Notes: generated from the letters alone by a model not told the origin. A stretch of DNA of 64,000 nt from Mucilaginibacter flavidus (GCF_024055575.1 NZ_JAMXOE010000016.1:1-64000), one strand, 5' to 3'. Counted from the stretch's first letter, positions 7,156 to 16,200 are shown. Numbers and translations are program-made.

Positions 7156-10100
7156 ATGAATTTTAATTCGAAAGCTAAGCTTTTGCTATGGCTTTATTTA
7201 CCTAAAATATTATCCCCCATACCCCTTACTGCGCTGATTATCATCACAGTTTTAACACAAGCAAACGCCGGGACGAATACCCGCCATCCCTTCAGCGGAG
7301 CGAAAAAAACACACGAGTCCGGCCCAACCTTCTTAGCAGAAGTTATAAAAATAGAGGGCAAGGTAACCGACGAAAAAGGCGCGACATTGCCGGGCGTTAG
7401 CGTGAAGATAAAAGGCTCCGCCAATGGCACCATAACCAACAGCGATGGTAAATACACCATTACCGTACCTAATGAGCAAACCATATTAGTGTTCAGTTAT
7501 ATTGGCTTTAACAGCCAGGAACAAAAAGTTGGCAATTCAACGGTAATCAATATTGTTTTAACGGGCAAAAGCTCCACTTTGAATGAGGTGGTGGTAGTTG
7601 CCTATGGCACCCAGAAAAAAGGAAGTGTTATAGGTGCGGTAAGCACCTTAAAAGGCGAAGAAGTACTTCAAAATGCATCGCCTTCTGTTTCTAACTCCTT
7701 AGCGGGGCATATACCGGGACTAATCATCAACAACCGCTCGGGCGAACCGGGTAATGATGGCGCAAGTCTTCTAATAAGAGGATTGAATTCCTTTGGCGGA
7801 GGCACCGGCCCGCTAATCGTGGTAGATGGGATACCTGACAGGGACCTGAACCGTATTAATCCAGACGATATTGAAAGTGTCACAGTTTTAAAGGACGCGT
7901 CAGCCGCTATTTATGGGGTGAGGTCGGCCAATGGCGCCATTTTAATTACAACCAAAAGAGGTAAATCAGGCAAGCCGGTTATCCATTACGACGGTTCATA
8001 TGGTCTTCAGCAGATAACAAGGCTTACACAACGCGTTAATGCCTGGGAATATATGACCTATTTTAACGAGTTAAACCTTAACCAGGGAAACAGCGCCCCT
8101 TATCCGCAAAGCGACATTGATAAATACAAAGCGGGAAACGACCCCAACTACACCAGCACCGATTGGGTGAATGCCGTGTTCAGGAAAAATGCACCCCAAA
8201 ACAATCATTCCCTTTCGGTACAAGGTGGCGGCGAACAGGTGAAATACTATTTCTCGGTACAATCGCTTGATCAGCAGAGTAATTTGAGAAACAGCGATGA
8301 GCGGTTTAAGGAATTCAATATCCGGTCGAACATTGACGCCACCATTTCACAAAACCTGAAAGTTAACCTGGATATTGCCGCCCGTAAGGAAGACAGAAAT
8401 AGCCCGGTTATCTCCATGTCGCAGATATTGCACGAAGCAGTAAGTATGTACCCTTTCCTGCCGGTATACTGGCAAAACGGGTATGCTGATGCCGGCGTAT
8501 CAAACGGACGAAACCCGGTAATAATGACCTCACCGGCCGCCGGTTACGATAAAACCAGCAATTACATTTTAAACCCCAAACTTGGTTTTGATTTAAAACT
8601 ACCCTACATCACCCCTGGCCTGTCAGTAAATGGATACGCTGCATTCGATTATAACTACAGGGCGGAGAAAACCTTCAACCAGCCCTGGGATGCCTACACC
8701 TATGATATGACCACCAAAACCTACAACAACCAAAGGAGCGGTACGAGTATTTTGAGCCTTGCGCAGGACGGACGATTAACAAATGAGAACACATACTTCA
8801 TCAAACTAGCTTATGACCAACAATTTGGCAAGCATACCATTAATGCATTTGCCGGTTTCGAGCAAAATACAACAAATTGGAATGACACTTATGCGTATCG
8901 CAGAGACCTGTTAAGTAACCAACTGGATCAGCTTTTCACCGGAAGTGCAGTAGGACAAAATGCGACAGGTTCTGCTTACCAGGATGGTCGTGAAAGCTAT
9001 TTGGGCAGGGTTGCTTACAGTTATGCCAATAAATACTTAGCTGAAGCAACATTCCGCTACAATGGCTCATTTAACTTCCCTGCCGATAAGCGCTGGGGGT
9101 TGTTCCCTGCCGTTTCACTTGGATGGCGAATTTCGGAAGAAGATTTTTTCAAGAATAACTTTAAAGGTATCGATCAGTTAAAATTGCGCGCCTCGTGGGG
9201 ATTGATGGGTAATGATGCCGTAGCCCAATATTTATATGTAACCCGGTACCAGTTGCAGCAAAGCCCCGAGTACTACAGCTATTTTGGCGACGGCTACACC
9301 GAGGCGAAGAACCTGTACCTATCTGCAACACCCAACCCCAATATTACCTGGGAAAAGCAGGATACAAGGAATATAGGCTTTGATGCGGCTTTCTTATCCA
9401 ATAGGTTAACGGTTAGCTTTGATGCGTTCAGGTTTTTAAGAAAAGACATCCTGGCGCAGCGAAACGCTTCGGTGCCATTGTACACAGGCCTGTCACTTCC
9501 AGCTGAAAATATTGGCAAATCGCTAAATCGCGGTATTGATTTTTCTATCAACTACAACGAAACAAAAGGCACGGTCAAATACCACATCGGGGGCAATTTT
9601 ACTTACGCCAAAAGCAAGATCATTTTCCGCGACGAATCACCTAATATCCCGGCGTGGCAAAAATCAACCGGCTACGCAATCGACTCATGGTTAGTATATC
9701 AAACCAAAGGCATCTACCACACACAGGCCGAGGTTGACAATTCTCCGCACATGCCGGGGGTAAAACCTGGCGACCTTTGGATAGTTGACAAAAGCGCCAA
9801 CGGGCAGATCACCAGTGATGATATGGTGCGGATCCCGGAATCGGCCACGCCAAAGATCATGTACGGAGTTTTGATGGGAGCTGAATACAAAGGTATCGCG
9901 CTAAACCTGGTTTGGTCGGGACAGGCCATGGCCAAACAAATGATATTGCCACAACTAGAAGGTTCATTAGCAGCGCCGCCCGCTTGGTTGTATAATGGAC
10001 GCTGGACTCCACAAAACCCCAATTCACAATATCCGCGGGCTTTTAACTATACGGATCCGCGAAATTCAGTGTATGCCGATTTCTGGTTACGCGATGCTTC

Positions 10101-10320
10101 ATTTATGCGTTTGAAAACCGCAGAACTTTCATATACGCTGCCTGCAAATACGTTCGAAAAATACGGTATCGGTTCGGTAAAGGTGTTTTTTGGGGCCACC
10201 AACCTGTTTTCAATTGACGGGTTGAAGAAATACAATGTAGACCCCGAGACCAATAGCATAACAGGGGTTAACTACCCGCAATCGCGCATTTTCAGGTTAG
10301 GTTTAAATGTTAATTTATAA
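7156..10320 (+). CDS. susC: SusC/RagA-type TonB-dependent outer-membrane receptor
   Basis: The 1054-residue product is a typical SusC. A signal peptide ends near residue 38 (TQANA). A carboxypeptidase-regulatory-like domain follows ('IEGKVTDEKGATLPGVSVKI'), then the TonB-dependent plug with 'GLIINNRSGEPGNDG', 'IVVDGIPDRDLNRINPDDIE' and 'VLKDASAAIYGVRSANGA', and a long beta-barrel to the end. These receptors import oligosaccharides across the outer membrane with energy from TonB/ExbBD, using a SusD lipoprotein as lid. The susD gene follows 11 bp later. The ligand is presumably an alpha-galactose-containing glycan, judged from the GH27 enzyme. The leader holds a nested hairpin, which may regulate expression. 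Confidence 0.95.
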   Translation: MNFNSKAKLLLWLYLPKILSPIPLTALIIITVLTQANAGTNTRHPFSGAKKTHESGPTFLAEVIKIEGKVTDEKGATLPGVSVKIKGSANGTITNSDGKYTITVPNEQTILVFSYIGFNSQEQKVGNSTVINIVLTGKSSTLNEVVVVAYGTQKKGSVIGAVSTLKGEEVLQNASPSVSNSLAGHIPGLIINNRSGEPGNDGASLLIRGLNSFGGGTGPLIVVDGIPDRDLNRINPDDIESVTVLKDASAAIYGVRSANGAILITTKRGKSGKPVIHYDGSYGLQQITRLTQRVNAWEYMTYFNELNLNQGNSAPYPQSDIDKYKAGNDPNYTSTDWVNAVFRKNAPQNNHSLSVQGGGEQVKYYFSVQSLDQQSNLRNSDERFKEFNIRSNIDATISQNLKVNLDIAARKEDRNSPVISMSQILHEAVSMYPFLPVYWQNGYADAGVSNGRNPVIMTSPAAGYDKTSNYILNPKLGFDLKLPYITPGLSVNGYAAFDYNYRAEKTFNQPWDAYTYDMTTKTYNNQRSGTSILSLAQDGRLTNENTYFIKLAYDQQFGKHTINAFAGFEQNTTNWNDTYAYRRDLLSNQLDQLFTGSAVGQNATGSAYQDGRESYLGRVAYSYANKYLAEATFRYNGSFNFPADKRWGLFPAVSLGWRISEEDFFKNNFKGIDQLKLRASWGLMGNDAVAQYLYVTRYQLQQSPEYYSYFGDGYTEAKNLYLSATPNPNITWEKQDTRNIGFDAAFLSNRLTVSFDAFRFLRKDILAQRNASVPLYTGLSLPAENIGKSLNRGIDFSINYNETKGTVKYHIGGNFTYAKSKIIFRDESPNIPAWQKSTGYAIDSWLVYQTKGIYHTQAEVDNSPHMPGVKPGDLWIVDKSANGQITSDDMVRIPESATPKIMYGVLMGAEYKGIALNLVWSGQAMAKQMILPQLEGSLAAPPAWLYNGRWTPQNPNSQYPRAFNYTDPRNSVYADFWLRDASFMRLKTAELSYTLPANTFEKYGIGSVKVFFGATNLFSIDGLKKYNVDPETNSITGVNYPQSRIFRLGLNVNL

Positions 10321-10331
10321 AATCGAGATAA

Positions 10332-11999
10332 ATGAAAAATAAAATATTCATCTGTTGTTATATCCTATGTGTTATAATTACTTCCTGCAAAAAGGATGTC
10401 TTAAATAAAACGCCGCTTGATTCGTATACCGATCAGTCGGTGTGGAGCGATTTAAGTCTTGCAGAGGCCTTCGCAAACAACTTATACAATGTGCTACCCA
10501 ATGCTGAACATAACTGGGATAACACAACCAACAGAACATGGGCCTTATCCTCAGCCACTGATGAAGCCTTCAACAAGTTTGATGATTATAATGCATCGGT
10601 AATGAACTCTGGTTCACTTACTCCGGACAACCTTGGCGTGTTTGACATTTGGGCGCCAACTTATAAAATCATCCAAAACTGCAACATTTTTTTATCGAAG
10701 ATAGACAATGTCCCAGGCGACCAGGCACGCCGGAACGGCTTAAAAGGCGAGGTAACCTACCTGAGAGCCTATGCCTATTTCAAGCTGACCAGGGATTATG
10801 GTGGCGTTCCATTGATCACCAAACCATTTGACCTGAACAGCGATTTTAAGGCGGCACGTAATAGCTACGATGAATGTTCAAGCTTTATTGCAAGTGAGTT
10901 GGATAAGGCTGCCGCATTATTACCTGTACAGCAAGGTTCAGCCAGTTACGGCAGGGCAACGAAAGGGGCCGCGCTTGCATTAAAGTCGACATTGTTACTG
11001 TACGCTGCCAGCCCGCAGTGGAACCCAACAAATGATATGGCGAAATGGCAAAAGGCATCTGACGCGGCCAAAGCAGTAATAGATTTGAATGCATTTCAAT
11101 TATTCAACGGTAATTATGCAGACCTGTTTACCACCAAAAATTCTGAATTGATAATGGTGAGGGAAACAAACAAACAGTACATGTGGAGTGCATTCCAGGG
11201 GGTAGAAATGTTTTTATCTCCAAGTGGTTTCCACGGATGGGCCTCATTCGCGCCAAGCCAGAACCTGGTTGATGCATTCGGAACAGCAGACGGAAAGGAT
11301 GTGAATGACCCTACATCTGGCTATAATCCGCAACATCCATACGTAAACCGCGACCCCCGCTTTTACCAGGATATTGTTTTCGATGGAAGGCCATACGGGC
11401 AGCCGGCATTTTGTCAGGACAGGTATGGTGTTGGCAGCACCAATGTTGCCGAGTTTTATGAGGGTGGATTGGACTCGCCGCAGGGATGGGATAAATGGAA
11501 TAATAGTGTTACGCGTTATACATTCAGAAAATACTGCGACACTACCTATAACTTTAACTCCGAAACCCAAACCAATAAATTCTGGATCATCAGCCGCTTA
11601 AGTGAAATTTATTTGAATTATGCAGAAGCCCAGTTTTATCTTGGGAATAACGCAACGGCAATCCAGTATTTGAACTTAATAAGGCAACGGGCGGGCATTA
11701 AAAATCCGTTGTCAAGCGCATTGTCAGGCGCGGCCCTTGAAAATAAGATACGGAATGAGAGACAGGTTGAGCTATGCCTGGAGGGACATCGTTACTACGA
11801 CGTTCGGCGGTGGAAGATTGCTGACGTAACGGAGAATAAACCACTAATGGGTGTGGTAATCACCAAAAATGCCGATGGCAGTAAAACCTATAATTACACC
11901 CAGGTGCAAACCCGGACGTTTAAGCCACAACATTACTTGCTACCGATCCCGACAAGCGAAATTAACCGGACAAATCTTGTTCAGAACCCCGGCTATTAA
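10332..11999 (+). CDS. susD: SusD/RagB-type glycan-binding lipoprotein
   Basis: A 555-residue lipoprotein: the lipobox 'VIITSC' puts the lipidated Cys at residue 19, followed by 'KKDVLNKTPLDSYTDQSVW', the characteristic SusD opening. The helical TPR-like core ('GEVTYLRAYAYFKLTRDYGG') and the C-terminal 'ERQVELCLEGHRYYDVRRWK' plus 'LLPIPTSEINRTNLVQNPGY' are SusD hallmarks. It is surface-exposed, caps the SusC barrel and captures glycan. It is co-transcribed with susC. Two hairpins follow it, the first with a T-run, suggesting that the SusCD transcript can end before the GH27 gene. Confidence 0.95.
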   Translation: MKNKIFICCYILCVIITSCKKDVLNKTPLDSYTDQSVWSDLSLAEAFANNLYNVLPNAEHNWDNTTNRTWALSSATDEAFNKFDDYNASVMNSGSLTPDNLGVFDIWAPTYKIIQNCNIFLSKIDNVPGDQARRNGLKGEVTYLRAYAYFKLTRDYGGVPLITKPFDLNSDFKAARNSYDECSSFIASELDKAAALLPVQQGSASYGRATKGAALALKSTLLLYAASPQWNPTNDMAKWQKASDAAKAVIDLNAFQLFNGNYADLFTTKNSELIMVRETNKQYMWSAFQGVEMFLSPSGFHGWASFAPSQNLVDAFGTADGKDVNDPTSGYNPQHPYVNRDPRFYQDIVFDGRPYGQPAFCQDRYGVGSTNVAEFYEGGLDSPQGWDKWNNSVTRYTFRKYCDTTYNFNSETQTNKFWIISRLSEIYLNYAEAQFYLGNNATAIQYLNLIRQRAGIKNPLSSALSGAALENKIRNERQVELCLEGHRYYDVRRWKIADVTENKPLMGVVITKNADGSKTYNYTQVQTRTFKPQHYLLPIPTSEINRTNLVQNPGY

Positions 12000-12009
12000 T
12001 AGCTAATTG

Positions 12010-12043
12010 AAAAGAATGGTTTGCTTTGCAGGCCATTCTTTTT
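12010..12043 (+). terminator. Intrinsic terminator after susD
   Basis: AAAGAATGG (12011-12019) pairs with CCATTCTTT (12033-12041) and runs into TTTTT. This is a 9-bp stem with a 13-base loop, positioned 11 bp after the susD stop. Confidence 0.65.
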
Positions 12044-12044
12044 C

Positions 12045-12081
12045 ATTACAGGTTGGTTCGGGAACCTGCCTGTAATTTTAT
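12045..12081 (+). terminator. Second hairpin between susD and the GH27 gene
   Basis: ATTACAGG (12045-12052) pairs with CCTGTAAT (12069-12076). An inner GGTTC/GAACC helix (12055-12059 with 12062-12066) extends the fold, and a TTTATTTT run follows. It may back up the first terminator or form a leader structure for the GH27 gene, whose ATG is 31 bases after the stem. Confidence 0.5.
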
Positions 12082-12107
12082 TTTAACCCAATATTATATA
12101 AGCGACT

Positions 12108-13295
12108 ATGCGTAAGTTATTGTTTTTGACACTGTGTATCTTTTGTTGCTCAGTAAAAGCACAAAAGTTTGAAGGATTAGCAAAAAAACCGCCCATGGGG
12201 TGGAACAGCTGGAATAAATTTGAATGTAAGATAAATGAAACTATTATCAGGGAAATTGCTGATGCCCTGGTAAGAACCGGCATGAAGGATGCCGGATACG
12301 AGTATATCACTGTTGATGACTGCTGGCAGATTGGCCGCGATAGTTTAGGTAATATCCTTGCTGATCCCGAAAGGTTCCCATCGGGGATGAAAAGCCTTGT
12401 TGACTATGTTCACTCCAAAGGCTTAAAATTTGGCATTTACTCAGATGCCGGCACCCAAACCTGCCAGGGCAGGCCGGGCAGCCGCGGGTATGAATTCCAG
12501 GACGCCAGGACCTATGCCAAATGGGGAGTCGACCTTTTGAAATACGATTGGTGTAATCATGGCAAGCAAAATGCAGAGGCATCATATACCATAATGAGAG
12601 ATGCCGTTTATAAGGCAGGGCGGCCCATGGTGTTGAGCATTTGTGAGTGGGGCACCAACAAACCATGGGAGTGGGGCGCTTCTATAGGCCACACATGGAG
12701 AACAACTGAAGACATCATCAACTGTTTTGACTGCAAGAATAATTGGGGTGGACTTGGCGTATTACAGATCATCGATCTCCAGGTTGAGATAGGAGGATAT
12801 TCGGGACCCGGTCATTGGAATGATCCTGATATGCTTGAAATTGGTAATGGCGTTTTAACTGCAAATGAGGAGCGCTCGCACATAAGTATGTGGTCGATGT
12901 TTTCAGCTCCGCTGATTGCAGGTAACGATATCAGGAATATGTCGGCTCAGACCAATGAGATATTGACCAATAAGGAAGTGCTGGCTATCGACCAGGACAG
13001 CCTGGGCATTTCTGCAACAAGATGGATGAAGTATGGCGACCTCGAAATATGGTTCAAGCCCTTGAACGATCATAATTTTGTTTTTTGCTTTTTAAACAGG
13101 AGCAATCAACCCGTAACAATCAACCAGGACCTGAAAACAATAATCAAGAATTATAAAGTTGACGGTTCATACAACGTTAGGGACGTTTGGAAACATAAGG
13201 ACAATGGAACTACGGAAGTTAACATCAAAGGCACTATTGCAGGTCATGATGTGCTTATGCTTAAATTAACAAGGAAGTATTACAGTCGACGATGA
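12108..13295 (+). CDS. Secreted GH27 alpha-galactosidase
   Basis: The 395-residue enzyme has a signal peptide ending near residue 19 (SVKAQ) and then the GH27 core: 'PPMGWNSWNKFEC' (28-40), 'YITVDDCW' (66-73), 'FGIYSDAGTQTCQG', and the nucleophile motif 'LLKYDWC' with D147. 'GHWNDPDMLE' follows; D241 (second Asp of WNDPD) is the likely acid/base by analogy with human alpha-galactosidase A. GH27 enzymes remove terminal alpha-D-galactose with retention; some act on alpha-N-acetylgalactosamine or beta-L-arabinopyranose, so the exact specificity is open. A short C-terminal beta domain completes it. It is the only member of this locus whose GH family is clear, and it is the main clue to the target glycan. 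Confidence 0.9.
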   Translation: MRKLLFLTLCIFCCSVKAQKFEGLAKKPPMGWNSWNKFECKINETIIREIADALVRTGMKDAGYEYITVDDCWQIGRDSLGNILADPERFPSGMKSLVDYVHSKGLKFGIYSDAGTQTCQGRPGSRGYEFQDARTYAKWGVDLLKYDWCNHGKQNAEASYTIMRDAVYKAGRPMVLSICEWGTNKPWEWGASIGHTWRTTEDIINCFDCKNNWGGLGVLQIIDLQVEIGGYSGPGHWNDPDMLEIGNGVLTANEERSHISMWSMFSAPLIAGNDIRNMSAQTNEILTNKEVLAIDQDSLGISATRWMKYGDLEIWFKPLNDHNFVFCFLNRSNQPVTINQDLKTIIKNYKVDGSYNVRDVWKHKDNGTTEVNIKGTIAGHDVLMLKLTRKYYSRR

Positions 13296-13443
13296 TCATG
13301 GTAAGGCGAATCTTAATTCAAAAGCCGTAAACTTCAATTGTATAGCTGATGATACGAATGAAATTAGTTACGATAAGAATTTAAGGCCCTTTATTCAAGA
13401 AAGAAAGATTGATGGGATTGCAGTTGTTTACAAATCAAAATAA
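13288..13443 (+). pseudogene. Gene remnant downstream of the GH27 gene (C-terminus only)
   Basis: In a frame shifted from the GH27 gene, coding-like sequence runs to a TAA at 13441-13443. It includes DDDHGKANLNSKAVNFNC, then IADDTNEISYDKNLRPFI, then QERKIDGIAVVYKSK. The frame is open only from about 13269, and no start codon lies in it, so this is the tail of a lost gene overlapping the last GH27 codons. I do not recognise the family. It implies a deletion or recombination that joined the GH27 3' end to another gene. Confidence 0.4.
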
Positions 13444-13540
13444 ATTGAACTATTTTTATTAGCACATATCTATAATGCTATCAAGCTAATAAGTTTCGAA
13501 CAAATGCATACGTCTCATTGATATTTTTGAAATAAAAAGA

Positions 13541-13573
13541 AAAGCACAGTAATATTGAGTACTACTGTGCTTT
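13541..13573. terminator. Bidirectional hairpin terminator at the 3' end of tRNA-Lys
   Basis: AAAGCACAGTA (13541-13551) and TACTGTGCTTT (13563-13573) form a perfect 11-bp stem. On the minus strand a T-rich tract (TTTTCTTTTTATTTC) follows immediately, fitting termination of the tRNA transcript. The plus-strand T-run fits readthrough from the carbohydrate locus. Confidence 0.8.
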
Positions 13574-13575
13574 TT

Positions 13576-13650
13576 GTGACCTGGGAGAGGATCGAACTCT
13601 CGACCCACTGATTAAGAGTCAGTTGCTCTACCGGCTGAGCTACCAAGTCA
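13576..13650 (-). tRNA. tRNA-Lys (anticodon CTT)
   Basis: Read on the minus strand, the gene begins TGACTTGGTAGCTCAGCC. Its acceptor stem TGACTTG pairs with CAGGTCA (one G-T wobble). The D-arm is standard, the anticodon stem-loop is CTGA-CTCTTAA-TCAG with CTT as anticodon, and the T-arm is GAGAG-TTCGATC-CTCTC. No CCA is encoded and the base after the acceptor stem is C. A hairpin terminator follows directly. Confidence 0.93.
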
Positions 13651-13695
13651 TTTATTTTTTCCGGGCTGCAAATATGATGAATTTTTTCGTAGTCC

Positions 13696-13788
13696 GAAAG
13701 TCCGGAAGTCGGAAAACTCCGAAAGTTAATAAAGTATTACTTTTACATTAATTTACTCCGCAATCGGCATTTCGCAATCCGCATTCAA
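13696..13788. repeat. Degenerate short-period intergenic repeats
   Basis: Two low-complexity motifs stand between the tRNA and the ABC-F gene. Positions ~13696-13723 are variations on AGTCCGAAAGTCCGGAAGTC. Positions ~13757-13788 are variations on TCCGCAATCGGCATTTCGCA. The second motif recurs in reverse orientation at ~27829-27853. No gene is visible. Confidence 0.5.
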
Positions 13789-13789
13789 A

Positions 13790-15418
13790 CTACGCCATCG
13801 CGTAAAGCTCATCCCTTTGCTTCTGCACTGCATCGCTATTGATGTATTCATCATACGTCATCAGCTTATCAATAGTACCGCCAGGGGTTAACTCGATGAT
13901 ACGATTGGCAACGGTTTGTATCAATTCATGATCCCGTGAGGTAAACAGGATGGTTCCCCTAAAATCCTTCATACCGTTGTTCAACGCAGTGATCGATTCC
14001 AAATCAAGGTGATTGGTTGGCTCATCAAACATCAGCAGGTTGGCCGATTGCAGCATCATACGGCTAAACATACAGCGCATTTTTTCGCCACCCGATAGTA
14101 CATTGCTTTTTTTCAATACTTCCTCGCCGCTGAACAGCATACGGCCCAAAAAGCCGCGGATAAACTGATCGTCTTTTTCACCCGGCGAATATTCGCGTAG
14201 CCAATCGATAAGATTATCGTCTTTGCCTTTAAAATATTCGGCGTTATCAATAGGTATATCAGCAGGATTTATGGTTACGCCCCATTTAAATTCGCCTTTA
14301 TAATCCTTGTCACGGCCTGTTAATATGTTATAGAAAGCAGTGGTAGCAAGACTGTTTTGTGAAAGAACTGCTATTTTGTCGCCTTTATTTACCATCAGGC
14401 GGATATCATTAAATAACACCTCGCCGTTTAACGATTTGCTAAGGTGCTCAATCTGCAATATCTGGTCGCCGGCTTCGCGGCCCTGGTTGTTAAAAATAAT
14501 ACCCGGATATTTACGGTTCGACGGTTGAATTTCATCGATGTTTATTTTGTCCAATGCCTTTTTACGGCTGGTTGCCTGTTTTGATTTTGATGCGTTGGCG
14601 CTAAATCTGCGGATAAACTCCTGTAATTCCTTTACCCTGTCCTCGGTCTTCTTATTCTGGTCAGAGCGTTGTTTCAGAGCCAATTGGCTCGATTCGTACC
14701 AGAAGCTATAGTTGCCGGTATAAATGGTCATCTTGGCAAAGTCGATATCTACCACGTGGGTACAAACAGTATCCAGGAAGTGCCTGTCGTGCGATACTAC
14801 CAGCACAATAGCCTCATATCCCGCCAGGAAATCTTCCAGCCAGCTTACGGTATGTATATCCAAATCGTTGGTAGGCTCATCCAGCAGCAATATATCAGGT
14901 TTACCAAAAAGCGCCTGGGCCAGTAACACACGAACTTTTTGTGTGTTATCAAGGTCTTTTACCAATTGGTAATGAAATTCTTCTTTAATGCCAAGGTTGC
15001 TCAATAGGGTAGCGGCGTTGCTTTCCGCGTTCCAGCCATCCATTTCGGCAAATTGGTTTTCCAACTCGCCTGCGCGTTCGCCATCGGCATCGGTAAAATC
15101 TTCTTTCAGGTAAATGGCGTCTTTCTCTTTCATCACGGCATACATTTCTTTATGCCCCATCATCACCGTTTCAATTACTGTAAACTCATCAAAAGCGTAG
15201 TGGTTTTGGCTCAATACGGCCATGCGTTCGCCAGGGGTAAAGCTTACTGAGCCGCTTGACGGATCAATCTCACCCGAAAGTATCTTTAAAAAAGTTGATT
15301 TACCGGCACCGTTAGCGCCAATAATGCCATAGCAATTGCCCTGGGTAAACTTCAGGTTAACGTCTTCAAATAGTGTGCGTTTGCCGTAGCGCAAAGATAA
15401 ATTAGATACCGTAATCAT
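13790..15418 (-). CDS. ABC-F ATPase, YbiT-like, with one degenerate ATP site
   Basis: A soluble 542-residue protein with two ATP-binding cassettes and no membrane segment, the ABC-F layout (ribosome-associated translation factors). Cassette 1 has Walker A 'GANGAGKST' (34-42), Walker B 'DILLLDEPTNDLD' and switch His210, but its signature reads LDNTQ instead of LSGGQ (156-160). The linker holds 'RFSANASKSKQATSR', typical of the YbiT group. Cassette 2 has signature 'LSGGEK' (441-446) and 'LMFDEPTNHLD', but Walker A is replaced by 'LSQNSLATT' without the Lys, and the switch His is Arg495 ('TSRDHE'). Site 1 (Walker A-1/signature-2) is intact and site 2 is degenerate on both faces. A good AAAGGAG lies 4 bases before the start codon. 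It is probably a housekeeping translation factor. Confidence 0.9.
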   Translation of the reverse strand: MITVSNLSLRYGKRTLFEDVNLKFTQGNCYGIIGANGAGKSTFLKILSGEIDPSSGSVSFTPGERMAVLSQNHYAFDEFTVIETVMMGHKEMYAVMKEKDAIYLKEDFTDADGERAGELENQFAEMDGWNAESNAATLLSNLGIKEEFHYQLVKDLDNTQKVRVLLAQALFGKPDILLLDEPTNDLDIHTVSWLEDFLAGYEAIVLVVSHDRHFLDTVCTHVVDIDFAKMTIYTGNYSFWYESSQLALKQRSDQNKKTEDRVKELQEFIRRFSANASKSKQATSRKKALDKINIDEIQPSNRKYPGIIFNNQGREAGDQILQIEHLSKSLNGEVLFNDIRLMVNKGDKIAVLSQNSLATTAFYNILTGRDKDYKGEFKWGVTINPADIPIDNAEYFKGKDDNLIDWLREYSPGEKDDQFIRGFLGRMLFSGEEVLKKSNVLSGGEKMRCMFSRMMLQSANLLMFDEPTNHLDLESITALNNGMKDFRGTILFTSRDHELIQTVANRIIELTPGGTIDKLMTYDEYINSDAVQKQRDELYAMA

Positions 15419-15438
15419 TCTGCTCCTTTAATTTGCCG

Positions 15439-15446
15439 CAAAAGTA
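15439..15446 (-). promoter_or_regulatory. -7 promoter box of the ABC-F gene
   Basis: The minus strand reads TACTTTTG, an exact match to the Bacteroidota TAnnTTTG -7 element, 20 bases ahead of the ATG. No exact TTG stands at the -33 position. Confidence 0.5.
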
Positions 15447-15616
15447 CGGTAAATCTCGATACTTATTAACATCGTGTTATTTATTAGTTGATAAAAATGT
15501 TTTAGTCACTGTAACAAACTTATTGCGCCAAGCGTTATATAGTTATTTAGGCGCTAATTTCCACAATAACAAGACGTTAATAATGTGTTAATAAATTTAA
15601 TAAATTATTATGCGAA

Positions 15617-15624
15617 TATGTTTG
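15617..15624 (+). promoter_or_regulatory. Candidate -7 promoter box ahead of a small ORF
   Basis: TATGTTTG matches the TAnnTTTG consensus exactly. It lies about 60 bases upstream of the 26-codon ORF at 15684, pointing toward it. No clear -33 TTG is seen. Confidence 0.35.
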
Positions 15625-15683
15625 GAATTAAGTTTTACCTAACTATATTGTACTAGTTTTTAATCCCTAATTAATAAACTGAT

Positions 15684-15764
15684 ATGGTAATTGTAGTAAC
15701 GTTATTGTTTGTTATTAATGTACTTGCCGTAATTCTTCATTTAAACGCCAAACGGGAGTATTAA
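15684..15764 (+). CDS. Possible 26-residue single-helix membrane peptide
   Basis: ATG to TAA gives MVIVVTLLFVINVLAVILHL followed by NAKREY. This is one continuous hydrophobic segment with a basic C-terminal end, the pattern of genuine small membrane proteins. It sits in the otherwise empty 382-bp gap between the divergent ABC-F gene and the SRPBCC gene, and a TAnnTTTG box stands upstream. Chance hydrophobic ORFs of this length occur in AT-rich DNA, so it stays tentative. The function is unknown. Confidence 0.35.
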   Translation: MVIVVTLLFVINVLAVILHLNAKREY

Positions 15765-15801
15765 TGCCCCGGCGCCACGAGTGGAGGAGAACGGTACGGA
15801 C

Positions 15802-16200
15802 TTAACTGAACAGAAAAATTAAACTATTGGTTTCGTGTTCGGCAAGCTTTTTGAGTTGGCCGGACACGGCCATTTTCATCATGAAATTCAGCTCGGCTGC
15901 TATAGTAAATGTTACTTCGGTGCTGTTACCTGATGATGAAAGTACCCACTTAAGCTCTACATCAAACGGCGGTTTCTCTGCTGGCAATATTTTCACCTCT
16001 TTATTTTCCACCCTGCTATCAACTTTTAAACTTAATACAACCATACCGCGCAGGTTGAACCTTGCATCGTTATAGGTTGATTGCCAGTCACTAATATCCT
16101 CAGCAGGCATCAGTTGCCGGTGATTGTTCATATCAGCAAGGAAGTTGTAAATTTTATCAACAGGCTGTGGTATTGTTACTGTACTTTCGAAGGTAGTCAT
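15802..16200 (-). CDS. SRPBCC (START-like) superfamily protein
   Basis: This 132-residue cytoplasmic protein opens with 'TTFESTVTIPQPVDKIYNFL', the usual first strand and helix of SRPBCC/polyketide-cyclase-like folds. It ends in the long helix segment 'MMKMAVSGQLKKLAEHETN' that closes the hydrophobic cavity. The superfamily binds lipids or small hydrophobic ligands; the specific function is unknown. It lies 102 bp downstream of pyrE on the same strand, in the same order as a possible operon, with short ACTGCCCACT-type repeats in between. Confidence 0.75.
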   Translation of the reverse strand: MTTFESTVTIPQPVDKIYNFLADMNNHRQLMPAEDISDWQSTYNDARFNLRGMVVLSLKVDSRVENKEVKILPAEKPPFDVELKWVLSSSGNSTEVTFTIAAELNFMMKMAVSGQLKKLAEHETNSLIFLFS

